Assembly (NCBI GenBank): GCA_016169945.1
Contig: JADLSH010000273.1
Span: 1,469,001 to 1,533,000, forward strand
From: Trachythela sp. YZ-2020
Taxonomy: Eukaryota > Cnidaria > Anthozoa > Malacalcyonacea > Clavulariidae
Length of the DNA: 64,000 nt
Direction: 5' to 3'
The notes beneath the pieces are model-generated. The model worked only from the letters and a program-made list of their open reading frames with translations. It did not search any database and was not told the origin of the DNA. Positions 1-10,789 of this stretch are shown piece after piece; position 1 is the first letter of the stretch; each line of letters starts with the position of its first letter. The position numbers and the translations under genes are program-made.

Positions 1-148
1 AATCTACCCACCATCAGCTAACATATCTCACAAGCATGGTCGACTCAAGACTCTGTGAGATGTATGAAATAGCTCAATGCCATCACAGCATCTTCCACTC
101 TCTCTCTCTCTCTCTAGTACATATATATTCTGTTTTATTGTTTTTATA

Positions 149-983
149 CCGGGTGTCCCAAAAAAAAGTATCGGTGTTTGATTTAATGTAGCGCAAAACC
201 TGCAACAGATATTTCACTCAGACAAGTCTTACTGTATTCAAAAAGGGCTAACTTAAATTTTGGTATATAACCCTTGAATTTTGATGCAATATTGACCGAG
301 ATACAGATGTTGCAAGTTGCGGTACGTTTTTAAAATTAGTGAAAAATCGAGAATAAACGGCTTATTAAATTGATTTGAAAACAGTTGTCATTTTATCACG
401 AGTATTGTCATTTTCAATAAAGTTAACTTTAACTTCACATTATTTCCTAGTAGATTTACTATTTTGCTAGTCTTTTGTAACCCTTGGGAATAAAAATGGA
501 ATAATAATACACATTGAAATAAAATTTAATTAAAAACATTGAAGACAGCTTTGTGCATGAGGCAATTGTTTTGGCATGTGAAACTTTGGATGAAGAACTG
601 ATCCAAAATTCTTTTGGCATGGTTTCCAGAGCAAGACGGTGTATTCATGCGCAAAGACGAGAATTTCCAGATGATCAAATATTGATCTTTGGAACAATAT
701 CGTTGTACATGCGCGTTCTTTTGACCACATAGAAGTATTTATCAAGTCTAACCAAATAGACCTTTGATGGGGCCGTTTTATGCTAATTTTAGCAATTTCA
801 AAAATGCTTACTCAACTTCAAACATCTGTATCTCGGTCAATATTGCATCAATATTCAAATGTTATATACGAAAATTTAAGTTAGCCCTTTTTAAATATAA
901 TGAAATTTATTTAAGTAAAATACGTGTTGTAGTTTTTACGAAATATTAACTCAAACAGCGATACTTTTTTTTGGGACACCCGG
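149..983. mobile_element. Mariner-like nonautonomous DNA transposon with long imperfect TIRs
   Basis: Both ends read CCGGGTGTCCCA followed by a run of A and GTATCG, in inverted orientation, and each is flanked by TA (147-148 and 984-985). The inverted similarity continues for about 200 bp inward; for example the segment with GATACAGATGTTG near 299-313 mirrors CAACATCTGTATC-like sequence near 820-835. TA target duplication and this type of TIR fit the Tc1/mariner superfamily. At 835 bp the element is too short for a full transposase, so it is a deletion derivative that keeps only a C-terminal coding remnant. Confidence 0.75.
538..685 (+). pseudogene. Transposase C-terminal remnant inside the mariner-like element
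   Basis: A plus-strand frame from about 538 reads IEDSFVHEAIVLACETLDEE, then a stretch ending RARRCIHAQRREFPDDQ. The R-C-x-x-A spacing followed by an acidic tail resembles the extreme C-terminus of mariner-like DDE transposases, which often end in a cysteine-containing helix. There is no start codon, and the DDE catalytic core is absent, so nothing functional is encoded. The assignment rests on resemblance and on its position inside the TIRs. Confidence 0.4.
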
Positions 984-1130
984 TATATATAAATTTTTTT
1001 TTCCAATCAGTTATATATCGCATATTTCACTCCTATATGTGTTCTGTGTTTAGTACATATGTATAAATAATTTACATTATTGTTCATGAAACGACTATAC
1101 GCTGCCTAGTCTATAAACTTTACTTATACT

Positions 1131-1455
1131 TCACGGCACGGTCTATTTCTCAGACCCTGTGAACAACACAAACCTAATTAATCACGATCTGTATCATATA
1201 CGTACAGAAATAATACACCACTAAATCCAAAGTAGGTTGAACTAGACCTATATTACTAGTGCATCTGATCTAGTTTGTGTATTTCACAGCATGGTCAATA
1301 TTTCTGGCCCTGTGAAAAAAGTATATATTAACCAAACAAACCACACATACAAGATATAAGACCTGCTATATTAAGGCTGTATGATATACAGTGCAGGCTA
1401 TTCATATGTCTTTTGGACTTTCTACAGCACGGTCTAGTTTTCAGACCCTCATGAT
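1131..1455. repeat. Dispersed short inverted word (three copies here, a fourth at 26-60)
   Basis: A motif of about 32 bp, TCACaGcAtGGTC followed by a few bases and then aGACcCTGTGA, recurs at 26-60, 1131-1162, 1283-1316 and 1421-1455. The two halves are partly complementary, so each copy could form a short hairpin. The copies have diverged and the sequence between them is not obviously repeated. No known element is recognised. The remaining sequence between 984 and 1563 shows nothing else. A CT microsatellite lies at about 98-113. Confidence 0.45.
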
Positions 1456-1563
1456 TGTTTAAAAGCCATTTACACCGTTCATTATATAATATGGTACATA
1501 CATGCGTACACAATTACATAAAGGACATAACATACCAATTATTTAACGCCAGTGGAGGTTCTA

Positions 1564-4500
1564 TTACCTATTCTTATAATACAATATAGTGGGCATAGCG
1601 AGGATAATACGTTGCACCTCGGTGCAGGTTACTGATTCGAAGTAAAATAGCTCACTTGTTGGGTAAGAAATTACGGTAGATAATGGACTAATTAATTCAA
1701 TGTCTTCAGCTACACGTCTTGCTGCTTCAGCGGTGTTCTTTCCCAGCGAGGTGAAGTATTGGTTGAATTCATCAGCCACTACTTTTTGATCTTTGGCATA
1801 TACTTGCGATTCCTTTTCTTTGTTTGGAATATATCGATTTATTGTCTTCCAAAGAGAGCTGGGGTTGTTGTTATGTTTCTGAACTTCATTAAATTCGTGG
1901 ATTTTGGCAGCACTTTTAGTGTAGATTTGACTTTGTTACGATAATCTTTGTAATGGTTCCAATCATAATTGTCGCGGGTCTGTAGGTAACGGCGGTGAAG
2001 TCGATTTCTACCTCTCATAAGGTTTTTAATTTCGTGCGTGACGTACGGGCATGGTCGGCTACGAACTTTCACGGTCTTTATTGGTGCATGTACACCAAGG
2101 ACAGAGTGAAGTATGTCGTTGAAGGTTTTTAACTTCGAATTCACGTCGCATTCCGAGAAAATAGATAGGAGACGGTTTGAGTTCGAAGCGAGATCAGAGG
2201 AGAATGACAAGGGGTTATAGTGCTTGTAGCTCCGTACAGTAATAAAGCATGGTGCTTTCTTAGGTGGTCTCAACTTCAGTATGGCGTAAACAGATAGATG
2301 GTCGCTGATTGGGGTATTTAACACGCCGCTTTCGCGCACAAGTTTAGAGGACGAGGTGAGAATAACGTCAATTAATGAGTGGCAAGTATGTGTTATTCTA
2401 GTTGGACTATTGATCATTTGTGTGAGGTTTAGTTCCGCAGATACGTCAGCTAGAACTTTCTGGTCACGGCTAGTCTTTAACAAATTGCAGTTCAGATCAC
2501 CGAGAATGAAAATCGGATTTCCATATAGAAGAGCTTGCATGTAATTAGGTTTGAAGAAGTTCTCAAAACAGGCCACAGGACAGTCTGGTGGACGGTACGA
2601 AACACATATTAAAAGAGATTTGGATTTATTGCATTGAAGTTTTATCCAGAGTTGGTGGAAATTAGTTTCGAATATTTGTGAAAGTTCTTTTAATACGGAG
2701 GCTTTTATTTCTTTTCGAATGTAGGCGCAAACGCCGCCACCCCTTTTATGAAGGCGATCGAGCCTGAACAACTTATAGCCCTCGACGCCGACTTCAGAGT
2801 TGGTAACTGTTGTGTTCAACCATGTTTCGGAGATTGTAAGGACATCGATATTTGATGATTTGGCTAGATCCCTAAGTTGAACAAGATGGGCTGTATTCCT
2901 CAATGAGCGAATATTTAAGTGAACAATCTTTAGGCCTGAATGAGTTATAGGAGTTGTTGTTGCAAGTTCGTCAATGGAGGTTATTTTAACAGCAATATTA
3001 TTGCTATTGACCACATTGCCGTTTTTTCTAGCAGTGTTATATGGCCGGGTATGATTTGTGATAAGTACAGGGATCGGGTGTTGAGGAAAATGAACGTTAG
3101 CATCTACATGGTTCGGCCCGTGATTTATTGTTGTATTTCTCCTTTGAACTAGGTCGAGGGTGTTACTGAAATTCCGGTTTGAAATCGAACGCTCTTGATT
3201 ACGTGGGGTTATTCTAACGGGTATTCTAAAGAGAACTCCATCAGCGGTCTCAGCGAACATGGGTGAGGGAATTGGGGGGATCGTGGTTTGGGGTATGTCG
3301 TGAGTGGATATGTAGTTTTGTGCCGAACATGTGACAGGTAATTCTGCCAGTCTGGGGGTCGTCTCCTCTCGGGAACATGCAGGATGAAAATTTTGCATGC
3401 GATTAAATCTATTTTTGCTGCTGTTCTTCCTCCTTCTATGAAAACTATGCCGATGCATATTCCTATGGACATTTAACTGAGCTTCGGTCGAATTGGCCTT
3501 TGCCTTACTCGTCTTTGATTTCATGTTACGAGGGGTATCATGGGGTTCGTTGAGACTGATTAGGGGTAAAAATTGAATATCTTTAAGAACATTAAAGGTT
3601 GACGAACTAACGTTCCTCAAACTGTAGTTGTGACCATCGATAATGGGATATGTGTCAACCTTGTTGTCGACTTCATTCGTAGTAACTGACACTCCAGGTA
3701 CTTGAAGTGGGGATTTGCGTTCGATAATATTTAGCAATTTCCTTGCATTCAAATTAACTTTCACATGTTGACAGTCAGGGGAATTGATGCCATTGATCAG
3801 ATTATTATTATAGCTTTGTAATAGGTTGGCTGAGCTATTATCGGTATTTAAAAATAATTGATTATCCTTAACTGATGAGTTAATTTCTTTACGGTCATTG
3901 TCAACGCGTCCATTGTTGGAAACGACTAGATTGGAAGTCAGGCGCGATTTCTGTGCAAGGTCGGTCGGGGAGTTTTTCTCACCCAAACCTCGATTAAAGT
4001 CACGATTGCTTTGTTCTACATGGTTCGGCCCGCATTGTTTATCGTTTTTTATGGCAGCGTTGCTAGGGAAAAATTCATTCTGCTTTGAATTGGAGATTTT
4101 GGTCTTAATTAATTCTCTCAAGGAGTCATTAGTCGCCTCAGTGGCTTTAAGTTTAAATTCAAGAGAGGCAATAATATCGTTCAATTCATTAACCTCACAC
4201 GTTCTTCCTTTGATTAAAATAGACAGATCAGCTTCCAGGCGCTTGCATTTCTCCCTCTCACTAGAAAGCTCCTTTTTAAGCTGGTTTACTTCATCTTTCC
4301 GGGGTTTAATGGCGTTAGCTTTAATATCATTTTCCATAATTGCCATCTCAAGCTTTACCACTTCTAAATCAGCAGCTAATAATGCACACCGACAGTTAAA
4401 ATAAGATCCTTGCGTTAATTTGCAACGTGGGGTGTCACTTCTTACCTCAATGTGATCGCCAACCAGCGTATCGTTCCTAGCCAAGGATTTTGGACTTTCG

Positions 4501-4970
4501 GTACAAGCTTCGACCACTGAATTCGTATCGGTTGTGCTTAATACACAATCGGACATAGACACATTGTTTAGATACACACCTTCGTCTAGTGAGCTTGGTT
4601 TCGGAGTGAGATTGCTTTGGTTTGCCATAGCACGAACGGTTTCGATCAGCATATCAGATAAGACAAAACTTGCATCACCGCGTAAGATAAGAGAGTTTTG
4701 CTTACCAGGATACCAGGTGATGGTAATAACCGGGCTGCGACATGAAAACTTTTTCGAGCTTCCGCCTGGTGATGACCAGTCACCATGTAGTTTGATACCA
4801 AGTTCGACAAAATTATTTAGTGAATCATAACTTCCAAGCCATTTTATTCGTATCCCGTCGTAGGACAGGTTCGAACACCCTTTATGTTCAAGAATTTCGG
4901 GAAAACAAAGATCGATAACACAATTACTAATAGAACTAGCGGAGCTCAAGAGAGAACAACTGTCCGCCAT
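1564..4970 (-). pseudogene. CR1/L2-like non-LTR retrotransposon polyprotein, RT lost
   Basis: A 1043-codon minus-strand frame (4970 to 1839) continues after a frameshift into 1779-1564. The N-terminus (about residues 1-115) is a compact domain containing IRIKWLGSYDSLN and WSSPGGSSKKF, of a type I associate with cnidarian retroelement proteins. A heptad-rich coiled coil follows (about 197-290), then a basic linker. From about residue 680 comes an apurinic-type endonuclease: IVHLNIRSLRN, SETWLN, a GGG loop, ILGDLNCNLL near 823 and SDHLSVYA near 890. The linker that normally precedes reverse transcriptase continues to AMPTI and then stops at about 1575; the RT domain is missing. The endonuclease would nick target DNA, but without RT the copy cannot move. 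The start is the ATG at 4970, only about 18 bp from the element's apparent 5' edge. Confidence 0.85.
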
Positions 4971-4988
4971 TATTGTTGAGCAACTGTC
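1575..4988 (-). mobile_element. CR1/L2-like element 1, 5'-complete, 3'-truncated
   Basis: The right edge near 4988 is set by the start of homology between the left arm of the long inverted repeat (from 4989) and its right arm near 9948. The 5' end therefore lies just upstream of the ATG at 4970. The left edge near 1575 falls abruptly inside the RT linker, with no A-rich or microsatellite tail. Typical non-LTR insertions lose their 5' end; here the 3' half is missing, which points to a later deletion or rearrangement. Confidence 0.6.
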
Positions 4989-5216
4989 GTGAATGATAGT
5001 TTTAAAATATATGAAAACAATAGATGAGGCGGGATCTCACTACTCACGAGCTGGCGCGGCAAAGCGGGCCAGCCCGGCTCATATGTGTTTGTCCGTATTA
5101 CAGGGGTTTCAATTTACAACTGAATTACTCACGTGTAACAGACTTTGCTGACTGATAAACTATCCCTTAATTGACTCTGTTAGCAATATAGTTTTCCGTG
5201 AAAACATAACTCTTTA

Positions 5217-8200
5217 ATTTTAATTTAATTTAATTTTATTAACTTTGCCATATTATCAACACTATACATATACAATGCAAAAAACACATGCATATAGACA
5301 TCTATAAAACGTCCTGCACATCTGGCAGGATATCTGCAACAGCTTAACGCCAATTACTGCAGATCCTAAGTTACAATATAAGAACACAAATCTACACACG
5401 ACACACAACAATGAACTAAAAACAGCACGATATAGGTTTAGTAAGATCTCGAGCTACATTACATTTAACACACACAGATTTCCATGTTCTCGGATCGTCC
5501 ACGTTGAAAACGTGTTCAACCGCCATTTTATAATGGGCGTATAGACTCCTCCTAAATTCGTTCATTTCAATGTCCTTACATCTTAAATGTTGTGGCAACG
5601 CGTTCCAAACTCTGGTTGTCCGTAGAAGAAACGACTTCTGGTAGGTGGAGGTTTTACATTTTGTAACAATGAAGTTCAGGGAGTTTGGAGTTGCTGATCT
5701 GGTTGGTCGATTTGAACGTTGAGGTATTGGTAGAATGTCACTATTTAGGTTTACTATGTCATGGTTTGATTTGAAGAATAACATTAGGTCTAGAAATTCG
5801 TGTAAGTAACACAGTGGTAGAAGGTTAAGTGAGAGAAGCCGATGTTTATAGGTGATATCGCATGAGAATGGGAGATCCATTATATATTTGGACGCGCGTC
5901 TTTGGACACGTTCTGTGCGTTTGATAAGTTCGACTGACTGTGGGGCCCAGACTTGTGAGGAGTACGCGAAGTGGGAACGGACTAGAGACAGGTATAGGGT
6001 GCGGCGGATAGAGGGATTCTTGATCTTTATTGTACATCGTCGTATAAATCCGAGCGATTTAGTAGCTTTGGCGCACTGGGAGAGGACTTGTTTGGACCAG
6101 GTAAGGTTGGAAGAGATCCAAAGGCCGAAATCACGTTCGCTGTCCGTGCTTTCCAGGATGTTATTTTGAAGTTTGTATGGATGCTCGACTCGGTTATATT
6201 TTCCGATGTATCGTAGTACCTTGCACTTGAGGAGAAGGATAGCGTTGGTGGAATAAATTTGGAAGTTTTGAAGGTCATTGTCCATAGCAGAGGCATCTGA
6301 ATTCGAATCAATCACAATATATAGCTTCGTGTCGTCAGCAAAAGTCACGATATTTGATTCATTAACAGCGTCGGAAAGATTGTTTTGGTACAGCAAGTAT
6401 AACAGTGGACCAAGGAAGGAGGCTTGTGGTATTCCAGAAGTTACTGATAGTGGAGATGATGTTTCACCAAGTACTGTTGTCTGCTGGCGACGGTCTTCAA
6501 GGTAAGATCTGAACCAGTTTAAAAGATTACCTCCAAATCCGAAATCGCGAAGTCGATTGATTAGTTGCCGATGACTGACCCTATCGAATGCCTTAGACAT
6601 ATCGAGATAGATTACGTCCCCTTGTTTGCCGTGATCGAGTTGCCGACCAATATATTCAAAAGCTTCAATAAGCTGTGTGGTATATGACTTTCGAGGAATA
6701 AAACCATGTCGGCCAGGATTGATCTGTTCAAGAACTCGATCTTTGATTTTGTCGAAAACACATCTTTCCAAAGCTTTCGAGATGAGAGAAAGGAGCGAAA
6801 CAGGGCGATAGTTTTCCACGTGCTCTTCGTTCTCTTTCTTATGAACTGGGACTACATTTGCCAATTTCCAGTCGTGAAGCACCACACAGGTTCTGAGTTA
6901 TTTATTGAAAAGAATTGCGAGCGATGGAGCAATTTGATGTGCCGATGCTGTTACTAGACATGCAGGAATCTGATCAGGACCTTGGGCTTTGTTGTTGTCT
7001 AGGCGATATAAAGCGCAGAAAACATCTGTAGCTGTTAGGGTAATATTTTCTATGGTTGCGTCTTCAGAATGTCCTTGATGGTCAGTGACATGTTCGTTGA
7101 TGGTGGGATCTGTAGTAAATATAGACGTGAAGTAATTGTTGAACAGAGTGGCGATATCAGCAGCATTGTCGGCACAGGTTCTTTTCGTTTCACTTACTTT
7201 CACAGATATCTTTTCAGGGATGTTGCGGGTCTTGGAGTTGAGCATAAACAATGACCAGAATCTTTTCGGGTAATCACAACGGGAGGCGCAGAGAGAGTTG
7301 ATGTAATTAGAGCGACTGTCGCGCAGCATACGTTTGATGGTTGATCGTAAATTTCTGAACTTTTGCACGATGTATTCCGTTGGATGTCGAGAGTTTTTAA
7401 TCTTAGATCTGATGGAGTTTTTATTTTTGATCAGGTGGAGTATTGAGGCATTTATCCATGGTACATAGTTTCGACCTTTAAGTTTCATTGTTGGAATATG
7501 CCGGGAGACTGCTTCTAAGAACGCAGTCTTCCAATTTGTCCAGTCGTGGTTGATATCTCCATCGTCTGTTATCAAAGAGTCTAGATTCAAGGATTCGAGG
7601 GTAGTTCGTAGACCATCGAAATCACCTTGACGGAAATTGTACACTGTTCGCCGTATCTTTGGAACAGGATTACCACGGATTGAGAGTTCAAAGAAGATGA
7701 TGTTGTGGTCGGTAAAGAGTTCTGCTTGTGCGTGTGATAAAACTTCAGATATTTTGATTCGATCAGGGATGTTAGTGAGAACAAGATCGAGCGTATTGTT
7801 ACCTCGTGTAGGTGTAGTGTTTAGCTGCTCCAAGAAATGATCATTCAGAAGTTCTACGAAAGCAATCTCACTTCTACCCGATGTTAGCTCAGGTGCATTC
7901 CAAGACACATTTGGCATGCTAAAGTCTCCAGCAAGAACAATGTTGATGTTTTCTGAGCAAACAGAACTTAGAAAGTTGTTGAATCGGTCTAACCAGTTTT
8001 CGTCTGCGTTTGGTGTACGATAACAAGAACAAATGATAAAACTGGAGTTGGATGTAGTGGTTATTTCAGCTACGGATACCTCTAAGTCGTGATCATGTTG
8101 TATTTCACGAACTGATTTAAATGAAGAAATCTTAACAGCAACCAAAACTCCGCCACCACGAGCACCGCGATCATTTCTAAATATAGTGTATCCTGAGTGA

Positions 8201-8380
8201 AGAATTTCAGAGTTGTTAACATCATTATTTAGCCAAGTTTCGCTAACACAAGCAATATCACTGCCCTCCGAGTATACTAGGTTCTGGAAACGTTCAACGT
8301 TACTTTCAGTTACGATCGTTGTCTTATGGAGACTCATCAGACTTCGAGCATTAAGAGCAAGGCATTTAAACTCGTGCGTG
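5217..8380 (-). mobile_element. CR1/L2-like element 2, 5'-truncated, nested in the inverted repeat
   Basis: Comparison with the intact right arm (CTCTTTATTGAGATTATAC on the minus strand at 9731-9711) places the insertion between CTCTTTA at 5216 and TTGAGGTTAT at 8381. The 3' end, at the left, carries an AAATT-type simple tail (5217-5240), as expected of this superfamily. The 5' end falls just inside the endonuclease domain, so ORF1 and the original start are lost through 5' truncation, the normal outcome of target-primed reverse transcription. Confidence 0.8.
5416..8380 (-). pseudogene. Endonuclease-reverse transcriptase polyprotein with one in-frame stop
   Basis: Two minus-strand frames, 8337-6898 and 6885-5416, are collinear in one reading frame. 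They are separated by a single TAA in the codons FNK-stop-LRTC, probably a serine codon changed by one base. Residues start at FKCLALNARSL, at the beginning of the APE endonuclease: SETWLN, RGGGV, LAGDFSMPNVSW, TDHN. The second part holds the RT: VVPVHKK, NYRPVSLL, LDMSKAFDRVSH, SGIPQASFLGPLLY and the catalytic FADDTKL near residue 180 of the 489-residue part. A thumb and C-terminal region with RRASKYIMDLP follows. It is the best-preserved reverse transcriptase in the window apart from the stop and the missing N-terminus. Confidence 0.88.
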
Positions 8381-8433
8381 TTGAGGTTATACGCATTATA
8401 AGAGGGCTAAATGTGTTATTATATGCTTTTCAG

Positions 8434-8868
8434 GTTAAGAAGGAAGACATGGATGCGCATGAGGAAGACTTCTGTGTAGCGATGATGAATCTGTCGTTGG
8501 AAGATTCCGCATACTATCCTAGTAGTAGCAGTAGCAGTAGTAGTGACATATCACTAAATGGCGCCGATTCTAAGGGAAATACTCTCGTTTCCCACAGAAG
8601 GAAACTGAACGAATTTCTGTCTTCCTGCGATGTTGCACAGGTCCGGCCTTGTAAGAAGCGGTGGGAAGATGCAAGCGTAAGGACTAAACAAAACCGCGTA
8701 ACCAAAGCTAAGGATTCTGCTGTGGCTGCCCTGAATGTCATTGCCCCAGGAGACTCGGGGTTTCTCTGGAATGCATTAAAGGCTTCCAACTCAGTAGAAA
8801 GGGCATTGAATATTAGTTCACATGATAGCAAATACCTTGAGGCGATTGAGGAGTCGTCGATCTTTTGA
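8434..8868 (+). pseudogene. Captured exon of a multicopy gene of unknown function (left arm)
   Basis: The exon starts after a good acceptor (GCTTTTCAG, AG at 8432-8433). It has an ATG at 8449 giving MDAHEEDFCVAMMNLSLEDS, then a serine tract, then RKLNEFLSSC, KKRWEDASVRT and LWNALKAS. I associate this layout with multicopy uncharacterised proteins of cnidarians and fish that often accompany mobile DNA, but cannot name a domain. The frame ends in LEAIEESSIF-stop. The right-arm copy instead reads LEALAESYRNASSWDT, so this copy is altered near its end. No function can be assigned. Confidence 0.5.
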
Positions 8869-9208
8869 ACTATTCAATTCTGTTCATTTGAGACAAATTC
8901 AGAATCTTCACATAAAAAAATACCGCAATTTTTGTATTATTTCTTTTAATTTGTCTTTTTTAGACTTTAGTTATTACAAGAACAATCTCCTACTAATTTC
9001 TTTATTAAATCAAGGTAAGCAGCTTTGCGATGAACTTTTATGTGGCTCATTGGTAGATCAAAATAAACGCACATTGAGCGCAGTACCGATACGCTTAGCT
9101 GTTTTCCAAGTTTCGCTGATTTTGCCATATTGCAGAGGTTATAGGTGTCGTACGTGATGGGGTGATTCAATTGAACTTAGTGCAAGATGTTTTCATGAGC
9201 ATTTGAGA

Positions 9209-9663
9209 AGTTTTTCTGGTCATCGTCTTCGTCATCGAATCTGTCGGCTTGTATCCCAACTTGACGCATTTCTGTAGGACTCGGCAAGCGCCTCAAGGTA
9301 TTTGATATTATGTGAACTAATATTCAATGCCCTTTCCGCTGAGTTGGAAGCCTTTAGTCATTCCAGAGAAACCCCGAGTCTCATGGGGCAATGATATTCA
9401 GGGCAGCCACAACAGAATCCTTAGCTTTGGTTACGCGATTTTATTTAGTCCTATACGCTTGCATTCTCATACCGCTTCTTACAAGGCCCGACCTGTGCCA
9501 CATCGCAGGATTCCCTTAGAATCGGCGCCATTTAGTGATGTGTCACTACTACTGCTACTGCTATTGCTAGGATACTAGGATAGTATACGGAATCTTCCAA
9601 CGACAGATTCATTATCGCTGCACAGAGGTCTTCCTCGTGCGCATCCCTATCTTCCTTCTTAAC
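9209..9663 (-). pseudogene. Captured exon, inverted right-arm copy
   Basis: This is the reverse-complement copy of the exon at 8434-8868, again behind an acceptor (CTTTTCAG, exon from 9663). The ATG of the left copy is changed to AGG here, and small indels break the frame around the serine tract. Near 9300-9230 the minus strand reads LEALAESYRNASSWDTSRQI, which probably preserves the family sequence better than the left arm. It has no independent coding capacity. Confidence 0.5.
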
Positions 9664-9948
9664 CTGAAAAGCATATATATATAATAACACATTTAGTCCT
9701 GTTATAATGCGTATAATCTCAATAAAGAGCTATGTTTTCACGGAAAACTATATTGCTAACAGAATAAATTAAGGGATAGTCCATCAGTGAGCAAAGTCCG
9801 GTACACGTGAGTAATTCAGTTGTAAATTGAAACCCATGTAACACGGACAAACACAAATATGAGCCGGGCTGGCCCGCTTTGCCGCGCCAGCTCGTGAGTA
9901 GTGAGATCCCGGCTCATTTATATTTTTAAACTATCATTCACGTTAGAA

Positions 9949-10320
9949 ACGGGCCAACCGCCTTGTCGGGCTCCCGCTTGAGTGAGGCGAGATCCTGCCT
10001 TCCGGGGCTCATGTGAATACACTAAGTTGGCCGAAAAATATTTGAAAACGCCTGTTTTATTCCGCCTGAAAATCGCCTGAAAATAAGCAAGGAGTAAACA
10101 AAATAGGCCTCCTAAAACAGTTGCCGACGATAAAATAGTTTTTTTTTCAAAATAAAAATGAATTTTTCTTTCCCGCTAAAATAACGCGGGAATTTCTTGC
10201 TTGCGTCTGCCGGGCTAGCCCGCCGCCTCATATGAAAGCAAATAAAAATTAGCGCGGCAAAGCGAGCTGGCCCGGCTACTTCGATTTGTCCGCATCAACG
10301 GAGAGGTTCACATACACATC
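9949..10320. repeat. GC-rich repeated word region next to the inverted repeat
   Basis: The word GCGCGGCAAAGCG followed by a GGCCMGCCCGGCT-like block occurs at about 5055-5082, in inverted orientation at about 9863-9890, and again near 10248-10279. Related fragments (GGGCTAGCCCGCC) lie near 10213. Its position upstream of the captured exon in both arms would suit a promoter or 5' UTR block of that gene family; this is inference. No open frame is seen. Confidence 0.4.
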
Positions 10321-10437
10321 TTTACCTTTGACTCTTCTGGGAGATTTGTAATTTCTTCTACAAGATCATCGTCTTCTGGTTCAATTTCTGATTGCTGTTT
10401 TTGAAAATGTTGCGCATTGGATTTAACGAGCGTAAGT

Positions 10438-10775
10438 CTACACCTCCGGCAGATCGCTGAAAAATATATAAATCGCCTTTTTAGGAAAAACTCTACTTAT
10501 ATCAACTTCAAGCCAACTGGAACTAATATATTTGTAAGGAAATACATTTGATTGCTGCATGGATATTGCACGGTCTCCTTTTGGTAGACAAGTTTTGTGA
10601 CCGGCCCACTCAGTAGGACATGAACAGGTTTTCCTATTGCACCGCCACCTAACACCAAATTGATCACGGTGTCTTGGACAAATTATCAGTTCTTTCTTAG
10701 AATCTTCACGGCCATCGAAAATACCTATTAGTACGCAAGAAACGAGCCACTTAGTTTTGGGAACTACTTCCAAAC
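10438..10775 (-). pseudogene. Cys/His-rich exon of an uncharacterised multicopy protein family
   Basis: The minus frame begins behind a possible acceptor (GTGCTTTAG) and reads KELIICPRHRDQFGVRWRC, then NRKTCSCPTEWAGHKTC and LPKGDRAISMQQSN. Spaced Cys and His residues (C-P-x-H, then C-x4-C-x-C and H-x2-C) suggest a zinc-binding fold. I associate this module with the same protein family as the exon at 8434-8868, as a downstream part. Coding sense fades after QQSN, where GTATTT could serve as donor. The minus strand is opposite to the left-arm exon but matches the right-arm exon; the gene order is not that of an intact gene. Confidence 0.45.
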
Positions 10776-10789
10776 TAAAGCACTTGTAT

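Larger units (their letters stand above)
4989..9960. mobile_element. Long inverted repeat carrying a captured exon, with a retroelement insertion
   Basis: The left arm is 4989-5216 plus 8381-8866; the right arm is 9209-9948 in reverse complement. Shared landmarks are TGAATGATAGTTTT, CTCACTACTCACGAGCTGG, the GC-rich word GCGGGCCAGCCCGGCTCATA, TTTTCCGTGAAAACATA and ATATGCTTTTCAGGTTAAGA. The right arm shows the uninterrupted order, so the 3.2 kb CR1-like element at 5217-8380 inserted later. The spacer is about 340 bp (8867-9208). Both arms hold the same exon. This is either a foldback transposon that captured a gene 5' end or an inverted duplication of a multicopy gene; no terminal transposon signature or target duplication could be fixed. 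Confidence 0.65.

Noticed and set aside
3898..4404. Plus-strand 168-codon frame opposite the CR1-like ORF1
   Set aside because: Antisense shadow of the coiled-coil region of the minus-strand polyprotein.
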